Source: Acidiphilium sp.
GTDB taxonomy: Bacteria > Pseudomonadota > Alphaproteobacteria > Acetobacterales > Acetobacteraceae
DNA length: 64,000 nucleotides
Assembly: GCA_028688905.1 (NCBI GenBank)
Contig: JAQTXH010000001.1
Coordinates: 62,001 to 126,000 of the forward strand
Reading direction: 5' to 3'
The position numbers and the translations under genes were made by a program. Under the pieces are notes generated by a model. That model worked only from the letters and a program-made list of their open reading frames with translations. It made no database searches and was not told where the DNA came from. Shown one piece after another: positions 15,776 to 23,561 of this stretch (position 1 is its first letter; each line of letters begins with the position of its first letter).

Positions 15776-17029
15776 ATGGCAAAACGGATCATCACGGTCT
15801 TCTATGCTTGGCAGAGCGACCGGGATCAGAAAGGAAATCGACACTTCATCCGTCGCGCTCTCGACGATGCCGCCAAGCGCATCAATGACGATGGTGCCCT
15901 GGCGGTTGAGATTAAGGTCGATGCGGATACGGAGGGCGTCCTAGGCACGCCCCCGGTGACTGAAACGATCCTCAAAAAGATTGGCGCATCGGACATTTTC
16001 GTGCCGGACCTGACCTTCATCGCGCAAACCGACACGGGTAAGCTGACCCCCAACCCCAACGTCATGGCCGAATATGGCTACGCGCTTCGCGCGCTGACGT
16101 TCGAGGCGATGATGCCGGTCATGAACACACATTATGGCGCGCCGACTGAGTTGCCGTTCGACCTGGGCCATGTTCGCCATCCCACCCAGTATGATTTGCC
16201 CCCGGCTAGCCCCGACGGAGCACGGCGTGCAGCCCGGGCCGTCCTCTCCGAAAAGTTGGAAGCCATAATGAGGTTGATGGCCCAGAATATTCTCAGCAAA
16301 GCGCGCACGGATAATCCGTTTGTGCCCATCGCGCCGGTGCGGCCGCCCGCCTTTTTCTTTCAGCCCAACGATGTGCTGCTGAATTTCGGCTATCCCGGCG
16401 AGCAGGAGATGCGGTTCAAAAGAAATCGGGCCATCTTTCTGCGGCTCTATCCGACCTATGCGGATCAGCCACGTGTCGGCTTGAGCCGGGCAATTGAGGT
16501 CGCCCAGCGATTGATGCCGCTGCAGCGCGTGATCACGTCCCCACACAACCGCAACGACTGGGGCGCTATCAATCTCCAGCCACATGGCGACGGTATTACA
16601 AGCTTCACCCAGATCTTCGAGACCGGCGAACTTTGGGGCGCGAGCGAAGAGCCGTTCAGAACGGGCAACCCGTCATTTGTCGCGGCGATCGGCGCGGAAA
16701 AGGCGTTCGTGGCGGCTTTGGAGAACCACCGTCTTGTTTACGAGAGAGAACTCAAGCTCCGCCCGCCCTTTACCGTCGAGTTCGGAGCAGTCGGCCTGAC
16801 GGATCAGCACCTGCTTGTGCCCAGTGTCGAATTTCCTTCGGGGGAATATGCGGGACCGATCCGAAAGGACAGCTTTTGCCGGTCGTTCCAACTAGGCAGC
16901 TTCGACGCGACGGAGTGGACGTCCGCCCTCAGAGATTTTCTCATCGATTTCTATGACCTGGCGGCGGTGGACCGGTCGAAGGTTCTCACGGACGCCATCG
17001 TCGCGGCGAACCAACTGCCCCCGCGCTAA
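15776..17029 (+). CDS. TIR-like nucleotide-binding domain protein (putative defence effector)
   Basis: The 417-residue protein begins MAKRIITVFYAWQSDRDQKGN. Residues 1 to about 165 look like a TIR-like fold: the first strand with FYAWQSD, a strand DIFVPDLTFI, and NPNVMAEYGYALRAL, where the glutamate is in the position of the TIR NADase catalytic residue. The roughly 250-residue C-terminal part is not recognised. It is the only plus-strand gene between two minus-strand backbone genes, so it looks like inserted cargo. By analogy with TIR-domain phage-defence effectors it may cleave NAD or bind a nucleotide signal; the sensor could be the C-terminal part. The start is the first ATG after a GATGAAGCG ribosome site. 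Confidence 0.65.
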   Translation: MAKRIITVFYAWQSDRDQKGNRHFIRRALDDAAKRINDDGALAVEIKVDADTEGVLGTPPVTETILKKIGASDIFVPDLTFIAQTDTGKLTPNPNVMAEYGYALRALTFEAMMPVMNTHYGAPTELPFDLGHVRHPTQYDLPPASPDGARRAARAVLSEKLEAIMRLMAQNILSKARTDNPFVPIAPVRPPAFFFQPNDVLLNFGYPGEQEMRFKRNRAIFLRLYPTYADQPRVGLSRAIEVAQRLMPLQRVITSPHNRNDWGAINLQPHGDGITSFTQIFETGELWGASEEPFRTGNPSFVAAIGAEKAFVAALENHRLVYERELKLRPPFTVEFGAVGLTDQHLLVPSVEFPSGEYAGPIRKDSFCRSFQLGSFDATEWTSALRDFLIDFYDLAAVDRSKVLTDAIVAANQLPPR

Positions 17030-17033
17030 CCCG

Positions 17034-17990
17034 TCACGCCGCCTCCCGTTCACTATCAGCCTCGCCGAGGACGCGGTCGTGATCGGGCAGAAAGCCCAGG
17101 ATCCAGTCGGCTGCCTTGCTGGCCTGGGAGGCTGCGCGCACGACGGCGCGGTTGTCCTCGCGCAGCACCTCCAGCCAGGAGCCGATATAGTCCGCGTGCC
17201 GCACAGTCGGAACGATGCCGAGCGACGCGCAGCAGAACGCGGCGTTCATCTCCGCCACCAATTCCTCGAATGCATACTTCTTGCTGCCGAACGTGCCGCC
17301 CAGGTCACGGCCGAGACGGGACGGATGGCCGCTGGCGTGCCCCAGCTCGTGCAGAGCCGTGCGGTGCCAGTTGATCGGCTCGAAATAGGCCTGCGGCGGC
17401 GGGACCATCACGAAGTCGGGCCCCGGCGCATAGAAGGCGCGATTGCCGCCGATGCGGAAGTCGACGCCGGTCGCGCGGATTAGCGCCTCGACCCTGGGCT
17501 CGATCAGGCCCGGCAGCGGCGGTGGTGCAACGGCCGCAACCTCGGCCGGCAGGTTTTCGCATTGGGCGGCATTGAAGACGGTGAACCGCTTCAGGAATGG
17601 GATCGCAGCCGCTTCCTCGCCGGTCTCGCGGGCGCGTCGCTTCTCGTCGTCGGGCACGAAGCGGTCGGCATAGACCACGGTGGTGCCGTGCTCGCCCTTG
17701 CGCACGTTGCCGCCGAGCGAGAGCGCCTGGCGAAAGGTGAGCCAGCTCTGAGCGGGGAAGCCGTGCTCGATGACGGCGCCCCAAAGGATCAGTACGTTGA
17801 TCCCGGAATACTGCCGGCCGGTGGCTGCATTCCTCGGCATAGCGAGCGACGCCTTCGCCGCGGCCGTTCCCCAGGGTTGGACCCAGGGCACACGGCCGGC
17901 CTCCAGCTCGGCGATGATCTTGCCGGTGATTTCGTCATAGAGGCTCGCCCGGTCCTGGCCGGCGCGAGCGGGAGCGGTCTTGCTGGACAT
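17034..17990 (-). CDS. ArdC-like antirestriction protein with zinc-peptidase domain
   Basis: The 318-residue protein has the ArdC N-terminal single-stranded-DNA-binding region (VPWVQPW at about 35-41, NAATGRQYSGINVLILW at 54-70) and a C-terminal zincin domain with HELGH at 214-218 and a downstream glutamate in FEELVAEMN. ArdC proteins enter the recipient with the transferred strand and protect it from restriction. Length and motifs are complete. The ATG is preceded by GGAGA at the base of a leader hairpin. It is notable that the same element encodes restriction enzymes immediately downstream on the other strand. Confidence 0.92.
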   Translation of the reverse strand: MSSKTAPARAGQDRASLYDEITGKIIAELEAGRVPWVQPWGTAAAKASLAMPRNAATGRQYSGINVLILWGAVIEHGFPAQSWLTFRQALSLGGNVRKGEHGTTVVYADRFVPDDEKRRARETGEEAAAIPFLKRFTVFNAAQCENLPAEVAAVAPPPLPGLIEPRVEALIRATGVDFRIGGNRAFYAPGPDFVMVPPPQAYFEPINWHRTALHELGHASGHPSRLGRDLGGTFGSKKYAFEELVAEMNAAFCCASLGIVPTVRHADYIGSWLEVLREDNRAVVRAASQASKAADWILGFLPDHDRVLGEADSEREAA

Positions 17991-18331
17991 CGCGGATCTC
18001 CGCGACGGGCGCCGGAGGCCTCTCCTCCAGCCCTCAACCCGTCACGGCGAACCCGGTCCGCACTCTCACTCTAAAGGGGGCGTTGCGGGGACCTCCCCGC
18101 AGAAGGGGGTGTGTCGGCGACACTGGCGTCGACCAGGGGGAAGGCTTTCCCCCCAAGAGGCTCACCTCGGATCAACGACCACTCTGGTTCCAACGATCAC
18201 GTCTTTGATTTCCAATTATCATGCTCCACGGCTCCAAATTCCTGGACTTCCGCTCTACCGGTGAATGTTCTTTATTTGTTCACGTCGGCGCGCTACATTG
18301 CCGATTGAAGAATTAACGGTTTTGCTGCAAG
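17991..18331. other. 341-bp divergent region: ardC leader and promoter area of the defence block
   Basis: The left third holds leader element B of the ardC-like gene. A GC hairpin (GGGGGAAGG...CCCCC, about 18137-18156) lies in the middle. The right third is AT-richer and probably carries the promoter of the plus-strand defence genes, but I cannot identify -35/-10 boxes with confidence. I see no gene. Confidence 0.5.
18001..18072 (-). ncRNA. Leader element B, copy 3 (ardC-like gene leader)
   Basis: CGTGACGGG pairs with CCCGTCGCG over 9 bp (one G-U) on the minus strand, enclosing GGAGG/CCTCC (18014-18028). The outer stem abuts GGAGA before the ATG, as in the parB-like leader. Compared with that leader one G-C pair is replaced by A-U, a compensating change. 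The purine box (GCACTCTCACTCT in plus-strand sense, 18060-18072) is also shared. Confidence 0.6.
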
Positions 18332-18340
18332 GTGGCACTG

Positions 18341-18370
18341 TGCCGCGGAATGCCGCGGATTGCTGCGGAG
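18341..18370. promoter_or_regulatory. Three 10-bp tandem repeats containing CCGCGG
   Basis: TGCCGCGGAA, TGCCGCGGAT and TGCTGCGGAG follow each other without gaps. The first two contain CCGCGG, the site cut by Eco29kI, whose homologue is encoded 1.5 kb downstream. The repeats sit at the start of the first gene of the restriction-modification unit. One-turn spacing fits an operator for the ribbon-helix-helix protein, or a methylation-sensitive control site. Confidence 0.5.
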
Positions 18371-18580
18371 GCCGGTTTGGGCAAGGATGGCCGCGACGCG
18401 GAACGGGTGACCACGACCCTGACGCGTAAGCAGAAGGCCGAACTGGATCGTCTCGCAAAGGCGCAGGGCGTGAAGGTGGCTTGGCTAGTGCGGCGGGCTG
18501 TCGAGAGATTCTTGGAAGAAGCTGCGGGCGGGCCGTTGTTACCGCTGGACCTGAATGGGGGCGAAGATGCAAAGCGCTGA
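18350..18580 (+). CDS. Ribbon-helix-helix (CopG-like) protein, candidate controller
   Basis: The conserved part is VTTTLTRKQKAELDRLAKAQ followed by GVKVAWLVRRAVERFLEEA, the strand-helix-helix of a CopG/Arc-type DNA-binding dimer. About 76 residues from the ATG chosen; a GTG at 18332 or one near 18407 are alternatives, because no start has a clear ribosome site and the upstream part overlaps the CCGCGG repeats. The end overlaps the methyltransferase start by 14 nt. The location in front of a restriction-modification pair suggests it acts as its transcriptional controller, in place of the usual C protein. Confidence 0.65.
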   Translation: MPRIAAEAGLGKDGRDAERVTTTLTRKQKAELDRLAKAQGVKVAWLVRRAVERFLEEAAGGPLLPLDLNGGEDAKR

Positions 18581-19736
18581 ACTCTTCGCTGGCTGTGGGG
18601 GTCTAGCCCTTGGAATGTCCCATGCGGGGTTTCGACACCAGCATATGGCGGAGTTTGACCAGGACGCGGTCGCGACGGTCTTGCACAACAAGGCAAAGGG
18701 CATTGAGCACGTCCGGGACTGGCCGATGGGTCTGCAGGATGTCCGAGAGATCGACTGGAAGAAGCTGACCTCCCTTGATCTCGTTTCTGGCGGACCTCCC
18801 TGTCAGCCATTTGGAATTGGCGGGAAAAAGCATGGCCAGGACGACCATCGTGATATGTGGCCCGAGGCCATTCGAGCGGTACGAGAGGCAAAACCGCGGC
18901 TGATCTTGTTCGAGAATGTGAGGAATCTCGCTGGTCCCCGCTTCCGCCCCTATCTTGAGTGGATCGTCTCGAATCTTGAGCGACCAGGAATGATCCGCAG
19001 ACTAGAAGAGTCGCATGCCGAGCATCGCGCGCGGCTGGCGACCTCCAAGAGTCGCAAGGATTACAAGGTTGTTTGGCAGCTTGTGAACGCCGCCGATTTT
19101 GGCGCGGCTCAAATCAGGCACCGCGTTCTGATCTTTGGGATCAGAAGCGATCTCGATGTCGTTCCGACGCCGATGCCGCCGACCCATTCGCGTGATCGAC
19201 TTCTCTGGGAGCAATATGTCACCGGGGAATATTGGGCTCGCCATGGCCTGAAGAGGCGCCGCACCCCCATTCTTCAGCAGGACCACGCGCGCATTGAACG
19301 ATTGAAACGGGCGGACATAGAGCCGGCTGGAGCTCCATGGGTGACGGTCCGGGATGTGTTGAAGGGTCTCGGCGAACCGAACGGCAAGCGCAACCATGTC
19401 CTGCAGATCGGCGCGCGAATTTACCCGGGTCACACTGGAAGTCCCCTGGACCTTCCCGCGAAGGCTCTGAAGGCGGGTGATCATGGTGTTCCCGGCGGCG
19501 AGAATATGATGGTGCGTGACGACGGGTCGGTTCGCTACTTCACGACCCGAGAGGCCGCGCGACTGGTGGGCTTGCCGGACGACTACGAGTTTCCGCGGTC
19601 GTGGACGGAGAGCATGCGACAGCTTGGAAACGCGGTTCCAGCCCCCCTCGGAGCCGCCGCTGGTCGTTGGTTGGCCGCGCAGGTCGGCGGGGGAAAGGCC
19701 CTCGGCGGCCTAGCTTCCACACGTCGTGCGGCGTAG
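18567..19736 (+). CDS. DNA (cytosine-5) methyltransferase of an Eco29kI-like R-M system
   Basis: 389 residues with the ordered C5 motifs: I ELFAGCGGLALGM, IV GGPPCQPFG with the catalytic cysteine at about 79, VI LFENVRNLAG, VIII AAQIRHRVLIFG, and X QLGNAVPAPLG. It is followed by an Eco29kI-like GIY-YIG endonuclease gene, whose partner methyltransferase in the known system modifies CCGCGG. The specificity here is inferred from the neighbour. The ATG at 18567 has GGGGGCGAAG upstream. Confidence 0.92.
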   Translation: MQSAELFAGCGGLALGMSHAGFRHQHMAEFDQDAVATVLHNKAKGIEHVRDWPMGLQDVREIDWKKLTSLDLVSGGPPCQPFGIGGKKHGQDDHRDMWPEAIRAVREAKPRLILFENVRNLAGPRFRPYLEWIVSNLERPGMIRRLEESHAEHRARLATSKSRKDYKVVWQLVNAADFGAAQIRHRVLIFGIRSDLDVVPTPMPPTHSRDRLLWEQYVTGEYWARHGLKRRRTPILQQDHARIERLKRADIEPAGAPWVTVRDVLKGLGEPNGKRNHVLQIGARIYPGHTGSPLDLPAKALKAGDHGVPGGENMMVRDDGSVRYFTTREAARLVGLPDDYEFPRSWTESMRQLGNAVPAPLGAAAGRWLAAQVGGGKALGGLASTRRAA

Positions 19737-19811
19737 ATTTGTCCTTTATTTCAGCCGGAGGGCGAGTCGCGGCCGTTAGACCTCGTTTCGGCTACCGAGG
19801 GGGTTTAGTGG

Positions 19812-20759
19812 ATGGCGCTCGCACCAGATCGAGCCGCGATTAAGGCACTTGAGGACGCGCTTGCCGCTGTGCTCTCGGCGGCCGGTAGCAATCCTCCCCA
19901 AGCGGTTGTTCGTCGAATTCGCGAGGGTTTAGCGGCACACGCCAACGCGGTGGAAGCGGCGCGTTCGTCCACCGATCCAATTCGCATGCCCCGCGCGACG
20001 TTTGATCCCGCCGATCCAAAAGCGATCGGCCGAATGGTCTCGATCGCGCTCCTTGCTCAGCCTCTCGTGGCGTTGGCCGATGTTCGACCGGCCTATGGTT
20101 CGGGTGTCTATGCGATCTATTATCGGGGCGATCATCCGCTATATGGCGGCATCTCAGGATCAGAGACGCCGATCTACGTCGGTAAGGCTGATCCCGCGAA
20201 TGATGATGCCAGCACCACGCGCGAGCAGGGCCCGAAACTTACGGGGCGTTTATTGGAGCACGCGGGCACGATCGGCACCGCGGAAGGCTACGCTGACAAG
20301 CTTCCGTCCCATCTATCAGCCATAAGGCTCGCGGACTTCGTTTGCCGCCGACTTGTCTGCGCCACGAATGCCCAACTGGTCGCGGAAAAACATCTCATTC
20401 GGACCTTCTGGCCGATCTGGAACTCGGAGACCAAAGCCTGTTGGGGAATGAGCAAGCATGGCGACGCGGCGACCACGCGAGCCAACAAGCGTTCTCCGTG
20501 GGATGTCGTGCATCCTGGACGACTCTGGGCATTGGATGAGCGGCTGGCGGACTCGCTGATGCCGGATGAGATCGCCAAGCGAATCGCCGCAACGCTGGAA
20601 CGGGTGCCGGCGCGACAGGATCATGCCGCGCTACTGGAGGAGATGTTGGCCGGCTTTCGTCAGGACGATGCCGTTTCAGTGGTTCCCGAGGTTCCGCCAG
20701 TGGGTGAGGACGTCGCGGGTCCCGAGCCGGATGAGGCTGGCGGTGTCGACGACGAATGA
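19812..20759 (+). CDS. Eco29kI-like GIY-YIG restriction endonuclease
   Basis: The 315-residue protein carries a GIY-YIG nuclease core: GVYAIYY at 98-104, IYVGKA at 121-126, the arginine helix KLTGRLLEHAG, and a glutamate in AEKHLIRTFWPIWN, all in the order of Eco29kI. Eco29kI is about 214 residues and cuts CCGCGG; this protein has roughly 90 extra residues at the N-terminus and a proline/acidic C-terminal tail. The start has GAGGGGG upstream. The next gene (Vsr) begins inside its end. Specificity is predicted, not shown. Confidence 0.85.
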   Translation: MALAPDRAAIKALEDALAAVLSAAGSNPPQAVVRRIREGLAAHANAVEAARSSTDPIRMPRATFDPADPKAIGRMVSIALLAQPLVALADVRPAYGSGVYAIYYRGDHPLYGGISGSETPIYVGKADPANDDASTTREQGPKLTGRLLEHAGTIGTAEGYADKLPSHLSAIRLADFVCRRLVCATNAQLVAEKHLIRTFWPIWNSETKACWGMSKHGDAATTRANKRSPWDVVHPGRLWALDERLADSLMPDEIAKRIAATLERVPARQDHAALLEEMLAGFRQDDAVSVVPEVPPVGEDVAGPEPDEAGGVDDE

Positions 20760-21219
20760 AACGGATGCCGCCAGAAGCGCGCAGATGTCCCGCATACGAG
20801 GGCGTGACACCAAGCCGGAAATCCGCGTGCGTCGGGCGCTTCACGCGGCGGGATTGCGATACCGCCTTCATGCGAAGGATTTGCCCGGAAAGCCCGACCT
20901 TGTCTTTCGGGGCCGGCGGATAGCACTGTTCGTCCACGGGTGTTTCTGGCACCAGCATCCGGATCCGGATTGCAAGCTCTCTCGAATGCCGAAGTCGAAG
21001 CTCGATTTCTGGCGCCCGAAACTTGAGGGCAACAGGTTACGCGACGAAAAAACACGATCCGCGCTGGAAACGAATGGTTGGACGGTGGTCGAGGTTTGGG
21101 AGTGCGAGACCAAACCTGACCACTTGCGGCGACTGGTTGCTAGACTTCAGACGATAAACCCGCCGCGCGCGGCGGAAGTTAAATCCCGATCCATAGTTGG
21201 GGCAAAGGCGGGGAAATGA
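20743..21219 (+). CDS. vsr: Very short patch repair (Vsr) endonuclease
   Basis: 158 residues from a GTG that overlaps the end of the endonuclease gene by 17 nt and has GAGG about 10 nt upstream. The Vsr core is intact: MSRIRGRDTKPEIRVRRALH, GKPDLVFRGRRIALFVHGCFWHQH with the catalytic aspartate and the zinc-site histidine and cysteine, and WTVVEVWECE. Vsr nicks T-G mismatches that arise when 5-methylcytosine deaminates, so it complements the C5 methyltransferase. In MORC-type restriction systems a Vsr-like nuclease may also act as the cutting subunit. Confidence 0.92.
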   Translation: MSTTNETDAARSAQMSRIRGRDTKPEIRVRRALHAAGLRYRLHAKDLPGKPDLVFRGRRIALFVHGCFWHQHPDPDCKLSRMPKSKLDFWRPKLEGNRLRDEKTRSALETNGWTVVEVWECETKPDHLRRLVARLQTINPPRAAEVKSRSIVGAKAGK

Positions 21220-23561
21220 CTCAGGAACTGGATCTCACACCCGCGCCGCGCGTGCTGCAGATGCTCGGCGAAATCAATCTCGAGCAATGGCGGTGCCTGG
21301 CCGAGCTCATCGATAACTCCATCGATGGCTTCATTGACGCAGCGAGGGCCGGCGCGCCGATCGCACAGCCCGAGATCGCGGTCAGCATACCGACCGCCGA
21401 TACCGAAAACGCGAGGGTGTCCGTCAAGGACAATGGGCCCGGTATGTCTCTGGAGACCTTGGAGAACGCGCTTCGGGCGGGCTGGTCGGGAAACGATCCG
21501 CTGTCGAAGCTCGGCCTTTTTGGGATGGGCTTCAATATCGCCACCGCGCGCCTTGGCATCGTGACCGAGGTCTGGACAAGCCGGCGGGGCGATCCGGAAC
21601 AGGTTGGCGTTCGCATTGATCTTGAGGAGCTTAGGGCCTCTGGGAACTACAAGGTCCCACGCCAGACGCGTGCCAAGACGAATCATGAGGACCACGGCAC
21701 GGAGATTGTCGTGACGCGGCTGAAGCCGGAGCAGCGAGCCTATCTGGCGCGAGCGAACAACCGCGCAACGATCAAGAAGCATTTGGCCAAGACCTATTCG
21801 TCGCTTCTCTCCAATTCGGAGGCGGGGGCGATCCGGTTGATGCTGGGCGGCGCGCGGGTCACGCCACTCCGCCCCTGCGTCTGGGACGCCAGCCGGTCGG
21901 TCGAGCTGCCTGATGGCACCACCGTTAGTGCCGTAGAGCAGTTCGATGTCGCGCTCGCGCCGAGGCGATATTGCGAGCATTGCATGCGGACGTTGGCGAG
22001 CGATCAAGAGCAGTGCCCCACCGGAAGCGCTCACTGCGCGATCGTCGAGACCCCGCGCAGAGTCAAGGGCTGGGTCGGCATCCAGAGATACTTGGACAAG
22101 ACGGACTTCGGAATCGACTTCATCAGAAATGGTCGAAAGATTGAAATTGGGACGAAGGATCTTTTCATCTGGAACGACGGGGAGACTCAGGAGGTCGAGT
22201 ATCCGATCGATGATCCGCGAAGCCGAGGTCGCTTCATAGGAGAGATCCACCTCGACCATTGCCAGGTGAGCTACACTAAGAATCGCTTCGAGCGAGACGA
22301 TCCGGCATGGAACGAGATGGTCCGGGTGGTTCGGGGCGAGGGCCCGTTACGGCCCAACACCGCGCGCCAGAAGGGTTTCGATGGCAATCAGACCCCGCTG
22401 TACAAGCTGTTTCAAGCTTTCCGCCGCACCAGCCCACAAGGCAAGAATGGTCTGTGGTCTAGGATCATGGTCGTTCAGGACAACGATCGCGCCCAGCAAA
22501 TGGCGGGCGCGTTCGCGAACGCCGACGCCGAGTATCTAACGGACGAGCGCTGGTGGCAGCTCGTCGAAGAGCAGGACGCGAAGATTCTCGGCGACACGCC
22601 TGGCGGTGGCGACGGCGCGGCGATACCTCCGGGGTTTCTTGGAGGCGATTCTGGTACGGAGGGCGGTGGCGATGGTGGTGGTGCCCCACCCAGCGGCGAG
22701 CAGCCTCCCGCCGCATCCCCGGTAACGCCCGAGCCGGCCCCCGCGCGGCGACCGATATTCGAGCTCACCCGCAAGTATGTTCATCCCACGTACCGCGCGG
22801 AGTTCGATGTCGAGGCTTTCGCCGTCGATCCAGCTGATCCACAATTGCCGGCGGGGCAGCCGTGGGCGGTCCGCTTGGACAACGTCGCGACACGCACCTA
22901 TTCGTATCTCGTCGATACGGCGCACGACGTGTTTCGATCCTCGACGATGACTCCCCTCGACGCTTTGCTCGTCGATCTGACTTACCGAACAATCGAGTTT
23001 CTCCGCGGGCATAGCCAGGATGCCACGCCGGCGGGTGTCCTCGCGGATTTTCGCGCCGAGTATTGTGGCGACACTCGACTGGACGAGCAGGAAATCATCG
23101 CGCTAGCGGGCAATATCCTAACCGATATCTGCCGTTCCGTGGCCGGCCTTATTAACGGACAATCCGCCGAGGCGATGTATGGCGAACTGACGGACCGCGA
23201 GAAGGAAGGAATCGCTCGCCGGATGGCTGGTCGCGGTGTCGCAGATCCTCGAGCGCTCATCGGGGACGGCCGGTACTGGGATTATGCCGATGGAGGCACG
23301 GTTCGCCGCTTCTTCCAGAGACATCCCGAGCTATTTCTCGACGGGAAGTATTGGGAGGATGTGTACGCCGCTCTTGATTTCGGCGCGCCCGATGTCACGA
23401 ACGACGCGAAGGCGGCAACGGTCGCGCGCTATGACGCATATCTGGGGGACGCCATATGGCTCGCTGATCAAACGCCGGCGGACTTGGCAAGGGCCTCGCG
23501 AGACACCGTGATCCGAGCGACTTGTTCGCTTCGTCTTCTCAGACCGGACGTCATGATGTGA
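21216..23561 (+). CDS. MORC/MutL-like GHKL ATPase of a restriction system
   Basis: 781 residues. The GHKL ATPase has the N box AELIDNSIDG (E30, N34), the G1 box KDNGPGM (71-77) and the G2 box LGLFGMGF (99-106). A second domain carries a four-cysteine zinc site (CEHC at 253-256, C267, C274), and the middle contains a Gly/Pro-rich linker (about 470-510). MORC-like ATPases encoded beside C5 methyltransferases, Vsr and helicases were described by Iyer, Abhiman and Aravind (2008) as mobile restriction systems. The start overlaps vsr by 4 nt (ATGA), and its end overlaps the helicase gene by 4 nt. Confidence 0.88.
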   Translation: MTQELDLTPAPRVLQMLGEINLEQWRCLAELIDNSIDGFIDAARAGAPIAQPEIAVSIPTADTENARVSVKDNGPGMSLETLENALRAGWSGNDPLSKLGLFGMGFNIATARLGIVTEVWTSRRGDPEQVGVRIDLEELRASGNYKVPRQTRAKTNHEDHGTEIVVTRLKPEQRAYLARANNRATIKKHLAKTYSSLLSNSEAGAIRLMLGGARVTPLRPCVWDASRSVELPDGTTVSAVEQFDVALAPRRYCEHCMRTLASDQEQCPTGSAHCAIVETPRRVKGWVGIQRYLDKTDFGIDFIRNGRKIEIGTKDLFIWNDGETQEVEYPIDDPRSRGRFIGEIHLDHCQVSYTKNRFERDDPAWNEMVRVVRGEGPLRPNTARQKGFDGNQTPLYKLFQAFRRTSPQGKNGLWSRIMVVQDNDRAQQMAGAFANADAEYLTDERWWQLVEEQDAKILGDTPGGGDGAAIPPGFLGGDSGTEGGGDGGGAPPSGEQPPAASPVTPEPAPARRPIFELTRKYVHPTYRAEFDVEAFAVDPADPQLPAGQPWAVRLDNVATRTYSYLVDTAHDVFRSSTMTPLDALLVDLTYRTIEFLRGHSQDATPAGVLADFRAEYCGDTRLDEQEIIALAGNILTDICRSVAGLINGQSAEAMYGELTDREKEGIARRMAGRGVADPRALIGDGRYWDYADGGTVRRFFQRHPELFLDGKYWEDVYAALDFGAPDVTNDAKAATVARYDAYLGDAIWLADQTPADLARASRDTVIRATCSLRLLRPDVMM

